From assembly GCA_900322105.1 (NCBI GenBank), contig ONYV01000110.1, positions 1 through 5,123 of the forward strand: a DNA stretch of 5,123 nt, given 5' to 3'. Below the pieces are notes generated by a model. The model was not told where the DNA came from. It saw nothing but the letters and a program-made list of their open reading frames with translations, and searched no databases. The position numbers and the translations under genes were made by a program. Of the stretch, positions 1 to 4,753 are shown in pieces. This stretch comes from an uncultured Eubacteriales bacterium (lineage in GTDB: Bacteria > Bacillota > Clostridia > Oscillospirales > Acutalibacteraceae). Position 1 is the stretch's first letter, and every line of letters starts with the position of its first letter.

Positions 1-58
1 CACGATAGAAGGGTGCTTTCTTTGCGCCTACACGGCGAAGTCTGATTTTTACTGCCAT
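1..58 (-). CDS. rpsP: 30S ribosomal protein S16, N-terminal 19 codons (partial)
   Basis: S16 is a small-subunit ribosomal protein that binds 16S rRNA early in 30S assembly. The minus-strand reading starts at the ATG at 58-56 and gives MAVKIRLRRVGAKKAPFYR, the highly conserved S16 N-terminus; the rest runs off the left edge of the window. A strong ribosome binding site (GGAGG at 71-67, minus strand) lies 8 nt before the start and settles it. The gene follows ffh in the same direction, as in the Firmicutes order ylxM-ffh-rpsP, so it is probably co-transcribed from the ylxM promoter. The 142-nt gap to ffh holds hairpins that could affect its expression. The identification is firm even though the visible part is short. 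Confidence 0.93.
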   Translation of the reverse strand, partial: MAVKIRLRRVGAKKAPFYR

Positions 59-83
59 TGAATTTACCTCCAAAATCTGACAT

Positions 84-165
84 AATGCTTTTTCTGCATT
101 GTCTTTGTTTTTCTTGGGAACGGCGTTCCCGATTTATTTTCACCGCTGCAGCAGAGCCGCCGCGG
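84..165 (-). other. Three tandem hairpins in the ffh-rpsP intercistronic leader
   Basis: In the minus-strand RNA between the ffh stop (201) and the S16 ribosome binding site, three stem-loops follow one another. The first (165-143) is CCGC/GCGG plus GCGGC/GCTGC with a TCT loop; one of its pairs is G-U, which works in RNA of this strand but is an A-C mismatch in RNA of the other strand. The second (130-116) is GGGAAC-GCC-GTTCCC. The third (100-84) is AATGC-AGAAAAA-GCATT. None has a U-tract after it on the minus strand, so they do not look like terminators. They may be an mRNA-processing or stability element, or a ribosomal-protein leader; the function is inferred, not shown. Confidence 0.45.
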
Positions 166-200
166 ATGAAAGACGTTATTTTGATGCGGCGCTCACGGCA

Positions 201-1586
201 TTATTTTTTGCGCTTGTTATCGCCCATACCGTGCAGCATACCGGGGTTCATCGGCATTCCGCCAAGTCCGGGCAGGCGTTTTCTTCTGCCGTGCTTATCT
301 CTGGCGTTCATGCCTCTCATGAACTTCTGCATTTCTTCAAACTGTTTCATCAAACGGTTGACATCCTCGACCTTCATGCCGCTGCCTGCGGCGATCCTTT
401 TCTTGCGGGACGGATTGATGATCTTCGGATTTTCCCGTTCTTCCTTTGTCATAGACTGTATCATTGCGCCGACTCTGTCCATCTGTCTTTCGTCAAAGTC
501 CATGTCTTTGACCTGACTGCCGATCTTCGGGATCTTTGAAAGGATGCCCTTGATCGAGCCAAGGCGCTTGATCTGCTGCATCTGATCGAGCAGGTCATTC
601 ATGTCAAACTTGTTCTGCTGGAATTTCTTTGCCATCTCCTCGGCTTTTTTCTGGTCAAGTCGGGTCTCAGCGTCCTCGATCAGCGTCAGCACATCGCCCA
701 TTCCGAGGATACGGGATGCCATTCGATCGGGATGGAACACTTCAAGGTCGTCTAACTTTTCGCCGATACCTGCAAATTTGATCGGCTTTCCTGTAACAGC
801 CTTGACAGACAGCGCTGCGCCGCCTCTGGTGTCACCGTCGAGCTTTGTCAGGATAACGCCTGTGATATCCAGCATCGTATCAAAGGTCTGAGCGACATTG
901 ACAGCGTCCTGACCTGTCATTGAGTCAACGACCAGCAGGATCTCGTCGGGATGGACTTCTTTCTTGATGTTTTTCAGCTCGTCCATGAGCTTTTCGTCTA
1001 TATGCAAACGTCCTGCGGTATCGAGGATCACGATGTCGTTGCCGTAGTCCTTTGCGTGTCTGACAGCCGCCTTGGCGATGGTCACAGGATCCTGCTGACC
1101 CATCTCAAAGACAGGTGCGCCTGCTTGTCCGCCGACGACTTTGAGCTGTTCGATCGCAGCAGGACGGTAAACGTCGCAGGCAACCAGCAGCGGACGCCGT
1201 CCCTGCTTTTTCATCATTTTAGCGAGCTTTGCGCTGTGCGTTGTCTTACCCGATCCTTGAAGCCCGCACATCATAATGATGGTCGGCGGCTTTCCTGCAA
1301 AGTTCAGTCTGGTTTCTTCTGAACCCATCAGCGCTGTCAGTTCTTCGTTTACGATCTTGATCACCATCTGCGCAGGTGTCAGACTTTCCATTACGTCCGA
1401 GCCTATCGCACGTTCCGTCACCTTTGATGTAAAATCCTTGGCGACCTTGTAGTTTACGTCCGCCTCGAGCAGCGCCATACGCACTTCTCTCATGGCGCTT
1501 TTTACATCACTTTCTACCAGTTTACCTTTATTTCTCAGCCGTTTGAAAGCTGCGCTGAGTTTTTCGGACAGTCCTTCAAATGCCAT
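201..1586 (-). CDS. ffh: Signal recognition particle protein Ffh (SRP54 GTPase)
   Basis: Ffh binds the SRP RNA and the signal sequences of nascent membrane and secreted proteins. With the receptor FtsY it delivers ribosomes to the SecYEG translocon, driven by GTP. The 461-residue protein has the full SRP54 layout: an N domain (about 1-85, with ALLEADVN at 38-45), then a G domain with P-loop GLQGSGKTT (108-116), DTAGR (189-193), TKLDGD (247-252) and GIGE (273-276). The methionine-rich M domain runs from about 325 to the end, with the RNA-binding stretch INPSRKKRIAAGSG (390-403). The tail is basic and rich in Gly, Met and Pro (about 433-461), slightly long for the family. The ATG at 1586 is preceded by AAAGGGGTGA (1600-1591), 4-5 nt upstream. 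An overlapping ATG at 1590 is out of frame and soon stops. It lies 32 nt after ylxM, so they form one operon. Confidence 0.98.
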   Translation of the reverse strand: MAFEGLSEKLSAAFKRLRNKGKLVESDVKSAMREVRMALLEADVNYKVAKDFTSKVTERAIGSDVMESLTPAQMVIKIVNEELTALMGSEETRLNFAGKPPTIIMMCGLQGSGKTTHSAKLAKMMKKQGRRPLLVACDVYRPAAIEQLKVVGGQAGAPVFEMGQQDPVTIAKAAVRHAKDYGNDIVILDTAGRLHIDEKLMDELKNIKKEVHPDEILLVVDSMTGQDAVNVAQTFDTMLDITGVILTKLDGDTRGGAALSVKAVTGKPIKFAGIGEKLDDLEVFHPDRMASRILGMGDVLTLIEDAETRLDQKKAEEMAKKFQQNKFDMNDLLDQMQQIKRLGSIKGILSKIPKIGSQVKDMDFDERQMDRVGAMIQSMTKEERENPKIINPSRKKRIAAGSGMKVEDVNRLMKQFEEMQKFMRGMNARDKHGRRKRLPGLGGMPMNPGMLHGMGDNKRKK

Positions 1587-1618
1587 ACATTCACCCCTTT
1601 TGTATACTCATCCTACGT

Positions 1619-1984
1619 TCAGAGCTCACTAAGCTTTTTCAGCTCTGCAAGCAGCACCTTAATGCTCTCGTTGATCGTATCCGAACGGTAGCGCCTGATA
1701 TTCAGATCATCAATGATATCAATATGTTCACGGATCGTATCAAGGATCGTTTGCTGTTCTTTTGCCCTTCGCATCAGCCCCAGCTTTTCTTCCGCTTCAT
1801 ACAGAATGCTTTCGCTTCTCTTGATACTATCCCTCACACCCTGTCTGGAGATTCCCGTATTTTCAGCGATCTCGCCGAGCGACAGATCGTCGTTATAATA
1901 AAACTCGACCGTTTCACGCTGTTTGTCTGTCAGCAGCATACCGTAAAGATCCAGCAGCTCTGCAATCTGAAAATTCTTAGACAT
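1619..1984 (-). CDS. ylxM: YlxM family helix-turn-helix protein, SRP-associated
   Basis: YlxM proteins are small, sigma-70 region-4-like HTH proteins encoded directly upstream of ffh in Firmicutes, and studies in streptococci link them to modulation of the SRP pathway. This copy is 121 residues, usual for the family. It opens MSKNFQIAELLDLYGMLLTD, then KQRETVEFYYNDDLSL (21-36) and the HTH around 36-58 (GEIAENTGISRQGVRDSIKR), followed by a charged helical C-terminus that may be coiled coil. I start it at the ATG at 1984 because GAAGGGGTT (2000-1992, minus strand) sits just upstream and the family N-terminus begins there. An in-frame ATG at 2023 would add 13 residues but has only a poor ribosome binding site and lies in a hairpin loop. 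It is first in the operon with ffh. Confidence 0.93.
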   Translation of the reverse strand: MSKNFQIAELLDLYGMLLTDKQRETVEFYYNDDLSLGEIAENTGISRQGVRDSIKRSESILYEAEEKLGLMRRAKEQQTILDTIREHIDIIDDLNIRRYRSDTINESIKVLLAELKKLSEL

Positions 1985-2012
1985 ATTACCGAACCCCTTC
2001 TCCGGCAGTCGC

Positions 2013-2034
2013 TGTAAAGTCATATTTCTTTACA
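2013..2034 (-). promoter_or_regulatory. Perfect 7-bp inverted repeat at the 5' end of the ylxM mRNA
   Basis: TGTAAAG (2013-2019) and CTTTACA (2028-2034) are exact complements separated by 8 nt. The site starts only a few bases after the predicted transcription start (about 2037) of the ylxM promoter and about 14 nt before the ribosome binding site. It could be a 5' mRNA-stabilising hairpin or an operator for a dimeric regulator. The structure is seen directly; the role is inferred. Confidence 0.45.
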
Positions 2035-2043
2035 CCGATACTG

Positions 2044-2072
2044 ATTATACACGATTCCACCCCTCTTGTCAA
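2044..2072 (-). promoter_or_regulatory. Consensus sigma-A promoter for ylxM-ffh-rpsP
   Basis: On the minus strand TTGACA (2072-2067) and TATAAT (2049-2044) are separated by exactly 17 nt, a full match to the housekeeping consensus. The upstream DNA (2073-2096) is AT-rich, like an UP element. Transcription should start near 2037, leaving a leader of about 52 nt before the ylxM ATG. No terminator is visible between here and rpsP, so this probably drives the whole operon. Confidence 0.9.
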
Positions 2073-2245
2073 GGAATTTATTTTGAATATTGCCGGTTTT
2101 TTAGTATAGCGCCGCCCCGATCGGCAGCCGCCGTTTTGCTTTCTCCCGTCAAAATCAGACAATCATTTTATTCGACAAAAAAAATCGACAAGAAAATGAA
2201 AATTTTGACAAAAGCTGATATTTTTCCGAAATACCGTTTTTTCGG

Positions 2246-2274
2246 TTGACATACTGACAGCGCGGTGTTATAAT
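2246..2274 (+). promoter_or_regulatory. Consensus sigma-A promoter of the SAM riboswitch transcript
   Basis: TTGACA (2246-2251) and TATAAT (2269-2274) are separated by 17 nt, with TG at 2266-2267 giving an extended -10. Transcription should start near 2281, about 20 nt before the riboswitch aptamer. The DNA upstream (2156-2230) is strongly A/T-rich and carries repeated TCGACAA/TTGACAA words. The promoter diverges from that of ylxM, with 173 bp between the two -35 elements. Confidence 0.9.
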
Positions 2275-2300
2275 CAGTTTGACAATCAAAAACATATTAA

Positions 2301-2399
2301 CTTATCAGGAGTGACTGAGGGAACAGGCCCTGTGACGTCCGACAACCTGCCGTTTTTTTCGGTAAGGTGCCAAATCCTGCGGCTTGACCGAAAGATGAG
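2301..2399 (+). promoter_or_regulatory. SAM-I (S-box) riboswitch aptamer
   Basis: The S-box RNA binds S-adenosylmethionine and usually turns off methionine or SAM biosynthesis genes when SAM is plentiful. The conserved core is plain: TGAGGGA (2315-2321), GGCCC (2326-2330), TGACGTCCGACAACC (2332-2348), AAGGTGC (2364-2370) and AAATCCTGC (2372-2380). Helix P1 pairs CTTATC (2301-2306) with GATGAG (2394-2399). P3 pairs ACCTGCCG with CGGTAAGGT (one bulged A) around a seven-T loop. P4 is CGG/CCG (2380-2382 with 2388-2390). An intrinsic terminator follows, so the switch should act by transcription termination. The next gene on this strand is metK, but it begins about 900 nt further on beyond an oppositely oriented gene. 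Confidence 0.93.
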
Positions 2400-2414
2400 T
2401 CTGCAAATTCTTTG

Positions 2415-2441
2415 CCGTTCGGTTTTGCCGAGCGGTTTTTT
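2415..2441 (+). terminator. Riboswitch-controlled intrinsic terminator
   Basis: The stem CCGTTCGG (2415-2422) pairs fully with CCGAGCGG (2428-2435), with one G-U pair and a five-base loop, and six T's (2436-2441) follow. It starts 16 nt after the aptamer, as in a SAM-I expression platform. A competing pairing, GACCGAA (2386-2392) with TTCGGTT (2418-2424), would disrupt both P4 and this terminator, so it is the likely antiterminator used when SAM is low. Read on the minus strand the hairpin has no U-tract, so it should not stop the opposing gene. Confidence 0.9.
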
Positions 2442-2466
2442 GTTGTCGTCTTTAGCCGATCAGGAA

Positions 2467-3102
2467 TTACATTTCAGTATCAGGAAATATATCCGGGATG
2501 GCAAGCGGCTCATCTCTATGATCGTTTGTTTTCCTTGCAGTAATACTTTCCTGCTTGTGTTTCAAGATTGCATCCATATTGTCAATGATTAATTCCTGCG
2601 CCTTGCGGTCATAAACCACAACATGATACATCTTGTACTGCCCTTGTCTTTCTTCCAGCGTGATTCCCAACGGCTCTGCATTTTCTGTCGGACGTTTTAC
2701 ATTTTTACCGTCTTCGTTTTTATCTATTTTCAGTACATCAATGCTGATCAGCCACTCCGCAACATCCCTGAAAGTCAATTTATTCATCGCGTCTGTGTCG
2801 ATCATAGCATTGATCCTCTCCACAATTGTGCTGAGCGGAATAGGTACATCCGAATACGGAAAGTTCTGCAGTTGCTCGTTTGTAATAGCAAACGGAAGTT
2901 TATGAGTGGCTTTTTTCGGCGTGATCCCATTGTTCTCGATCACTCTGCGCAAAATACCGGATACATAAAACATACATCTCGATATTCTGACGTTATTGAG
3001 CAGATCGCTGTCAGGGATCATCGTTCCGTCAAGAGGATTGATCCCGTTTGCTAACTTGTCGATAAACATTTTGGTATACTGTATTTTTTCGAGTTCCGTC
3101 AT
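2467..3102 (-). CDS. Conserved-looking hypothetical protein, antisense to the riboswitch-metK leader
   Basis: I do not recognise this 211-residue protein and assign no function. It is soluble and charged, with no signal peptide or membrane segment. Residues 15-51 hold a compact pattern (LANGINPLDG, then LLNNVRISRCMFYVSGIL) that reads like a conserved domain. A second part (about 108-126, TFRDVAEWLISIDVLK) could be a winged-helix-like segment, and a third (155-180) has YHVVVYDRKAQELIIDN; these are impressions only. The ATG at 3102 is chosen because AGGAGG (3118-3113, minus strand) lies 10 nt upstream. A longer frame to 3168 would begin inside the promoter -10 box. Three hand-counted 60-base lines gave 38-43% GC, lower than ffh or metK, hinting at separate origin. 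No terminator follows its TAA at 2467. It lies between the SAM riboswitch and metK in the opposite direction. Confidence 0.85.
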   Translation of the reverse strand: MTELEKIQYTKMFIDKLANGINPLDGTMIPDSDLLNNVRISRCMFYVSGILRRVIENNGITPKKATHKLPFAITNEQLQNFPYSDVPIPLSTIVERINAMIDTDAMNKLTFRDVAEWLISIDVLKIDKNEDGKNVKRPTENAEPLGITLEERQGQYKMYHVVVYDRKAQELIIDNMDAILKHKQESITARKTNDHRDEPLAIPDIFPDTEM

Positions 3103-3167
3103 TTTTGATACGCCTCCTGCAAGAGTTTCGGGTAACTGATCTGAAAGATCGTTTTGATCACAGCTCA

Positions 3168-3196
3168 ATTATAACACATAAGCTCTTTGATGTACA
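3168..3196 (-). promoter_or_regulatory. Promoter of the antisense hypothetical gene
   Basis: On the minus strand TGTACA (3196-3191, 4 of 6 to the -35 consensus) and TATAAT (3173-3168, perfect) are 17 nt apart, with TGT just before the -10 making it extended. Transcription should begin near 3161, giving a leader of about 59 nt with AGGAGG at 3118-3113. Three GATC-containing short repeats (3138-3160) lie immediately after the start; they could fold weakly or bind a regulator, but nothing shows this. Confidence 0.75.
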
Positions 3197-3242
3197 GCGA
3201 TCATCACAGGATAACAGTGTTTTCACGAACTCATACAAAAAT

Positions 3243-3263
3243 ATGCAGAAAAGAACTCTGCAT
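3243..3263. other. Hairpin in the metK upstream region
   Basis: ATGCAGA (3243-3249) pairs exactly with TCTGCAT (3257-3263) around a 7-nt loop, about 80 nt before the metK start. The stem has only three G-C pairs. The plus strand follows it with TCTTTGTATT, the minus strand with ATTTTTGTAT, so it is at best a weak terminator in either direction. It could also be an mRNA structure in the metK leader. The stretch 3197-3343 otherwise shows no convincing plus-strand -35/-10 pair. Confidence 0.3.
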
Positions 3264-3343
3264 TCTTTGTATTATGTTTCGTTCAAAATTCAAAGGAAGT
3301 CAATACAGCTTCCGCAAATTTCAATATGAAAGGAAAGAAAAAA

Positions 3344-4528
3344 ATGTCACACTATCTTTTTACATCCGAATCCGTCACTGAGGGTCATCCCGACAAAATG
3401 TGCGACCGCATTTCGGACGCTATTCTGGATGAGTATCTCAAGCTCGACCCTCATGCGCACGTTGCGTGTGAAGTAACAGCTGCAACGGGTCTTGTGCATA
3501 TCATGGGCGAGGTATCCTCCAGCGCTTCTGTGAATGTTGACAAGATCGCAAGAGAAGTTATCACCTCTATCGGCTACGACAACCCCGAATGCTGCTTTGA
3601 CGGCAATTCCTGCGCCATCATCACTTCCATCAACTCTCAGTCACCCGATATTTCCATGGGCGTCAACGAAGCGTATGAATACCGTGACGACAACAGCGAC
3701 CGTCTCGACAGGATCGGCGCAGGCGATCAGGGCATCATGTTCGGTTTTGCCTGTGATGAAACGCCCGAACTCATGCCGCTGCCGATCTCTCTTGCGCATA
3801 AGTTAGCAAAACGCCTGACAGATGTCCGCAAAGATCACACCATCCCCTATCTCCGTCCCGACGGCAAAACACAGGTCACGGTGGAATATGACGAAAACGA
3901 CCGTCCTGTCAGGATCGACACCATTTTGATCTCGACGCAGCATGACGATCATATCAGCATCGAACAGATTCGCAGCGACCTGATAAAACACGTCATCACC
4001 CCTGTGATACCTGCAAATATCTTCGACGAAAACACCCGTATCCTGGTCAACCCCACAGGACGCTTTGTGATCGGCGGTCCTGCAGGCGACAGCGGACTGA
4101 CAGGCAGAAAGATCATCGTTGATACCTACGGCGGCTACTCCCGTCACGGCGGCGGCGCATTCTCGGGCAAAGACCCCACAAAGGTAGACAGAAGCGCTGC
4201 ATATGCGGCAAGATACGTTGCCAAGAACATCGTTGCCGCAAAGCTCGCCGCAAAGTGTGAGATACAGCTTTCCTACGCAATCGGTGTGGCAAGACCTGTA
4301 TCTATCATGGTCGAAACCTTCGGCACAGGCAAAGTCTCACAGGATGCGCTGCAAAAAGCTGTATCGAAAGTATTTGATCTTCGCCCTGCCGCTATTATCA
4401 AAAAGCTCGATCTGAATCGCCCGATCTATCGTGAGCTTGCCGCTTACGGACATATGGGAAGAGAAGATCTGAACGCTCCATGGGAAAAGACAGACAAGGT
4501 GCAGGAACTCTTAGCAGCGGTACAGTAA
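3344..4528 (+). CDS. metK: S-adenosylmethionine synthetase (methionine adenosyltransferase)
   Basis: MetK makes S-adenosylmethionine from methionine and ATP in the cytoplasm, releasing phosphate and pyrophosphate, using Mg2+ and K+. SAM is the main methyl donor and the ligand of the riboswitch upstream. The 394-residue protein is full length (about 384-400 is usual). It shows FTSESVTEGHPDK (6-18, with the catalytic-site His15 and Asp17), GAGDQG (125-130), NPTGRFVIGGPAGDSGLTGR (236-255) and GGGAFSGKDPTKVDRSAAY (269-287), then the C-terminal AAYGHMGR and PWEKTD (379-384). I start at the ATG at 3344, preceded by AAGGAAAG (3330-3337). An in-frame ATG at 3326 would add MKGKKK but overlaps this ribosome binding site. 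No good promoter lies directly upstream, so expression may depend on read-through from the riboswitch promoter at 2246-2274. A terminator follows. Confidence 0.98.
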   Translation: MSHYLFTSESVTEGHPDKMCDRISDAILDEYLKLDPHAHVACEVTAATGLVHIMGEVSSSASVNVDKIAREVITSIGYDNPECCFDGNSCAIITSINSQSPDISMGVNEAYEYRDDNSDRLDRIGAGDQGIMFGFACDETPELMPLPISLAHKLAKRLTDVRKDHTIPYLRPDGKTQVTVEYDENDRPVRIDTILISTQHDDHISIEQIRSDLIKHVITPVIPANIFDENTRILVNPTGRFVIGGPAGDSGLTGRKIIVDTYGGYSRHGGGAFSGKDPTKVDRSAAYAARYVAKNIVAAKLAAKCEIQLSYAIGVARPVSIMVETFGTGKVSQDALQKAVSKVFDLRPAAIIKKLDLNRPIYRELAAYGHMGREDLNAPWEKTDKVQELLAAVQ

Positions 4529-4553
4529 GATGATCGCAGCACGTTCATAAAGC

Positions 4554-4598
4554 AAAACGGCATGATGTACTCTTTTTGGGTACTTCATGCCGTTTTTT
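4554..4598. terminator. Bidirectional intrinsic terminator between metK and the amidohydrolase gene
   Basis: A 17-nt arm (4554-4570) pairs with 4580-4596 with a single T-T mismatch around a 9-nt loop. On the plus strand six T's (4593-4598) close it, 26 nt after the metK stop. On the minus strand the A-run at 4554-4557 becomes a T-run, so it can also end transcription coming from the convergent gene on the right, about 155 nt past its stop. Confidence 0.92.
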
Positions 4599-4640
4599 GA
4601 TCTTTTGAAAACGGTTCTTTTTCAGATAGTCAAAAGATCA
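4598..4640. repeat. Perfect 11-bp inverted repeat abutting the terminator
   Basis: TGATCTTTTGA (4598-4608) is the exact reverse complement of TCAAAAGATCA (4630-4640), with 21 nt between. It begins at the last T of the metK terminator. No U-tract follows on either strand, so it is not an obvious second terminator; it may be a 3'-end RNA structure or a protein site. The remaining intergenic bases, 4641-4753, show no gene or clear signal. Confidence 0.5.
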
Positions 4641-4753
4641 TCAGCGCTGTCTTTGCGTCATGGTATCTGCTTACTGTCTTATTCCCATGCTATTCTACAT
4701 TTACAATATAAGCATATACTATGAAGGAACATCGAACCGACTGATGACGGATA

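Noticed and set aside
58..1322. Several plus-strand open frames of 96-152 codons opposite ffh and rpsP
   Set aside because: They lie antisense to ffh and its flanks, lack good ribosome binding sites, resemble no family, and ffh is unmistakable on the other strand.
2311..2592. Plus-strand open frame of 93 codons starting within the riboswitch
   Set aside because: It begins with GTG inside the conserved aptamer core, runs through the terminator, and has no ribosome binding site; the sequence is constrained as RNA structure.
2623..3054. Plus-strand open frame of 143 codons opposite the hypothetical gene, considered as the true riboswitch target
   Set aside because: It has no clear ribosome binding site and a Cys/His/Ile-rich composition typical of a shadow frame. 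The minus-strand frame has a promoter, AGGAGG and a plausible protein.
3052..3080. Extended -10 (TGGTATACT) as a plus-strand promoter for metK
   Set aside because: No -35 resembling consensus lies 16-18 nt upstream, and it falls inside a coding region; kept only as a weak possibility.
3103..3168. 22-codon upstream extension of the hypothetical gene to the ATG at 3168
   Set aside because: That ATG overlaps the -10 box and precedes the predicted transcript start; the ATG at 3102 has a strong ribosome binding site.
3326..3343. Six-codon N-terminal extension of metK (MKGKKK)
   Set aside because: The extension is the ribosome binding site itself, and the family N-terminus begins at 3344.
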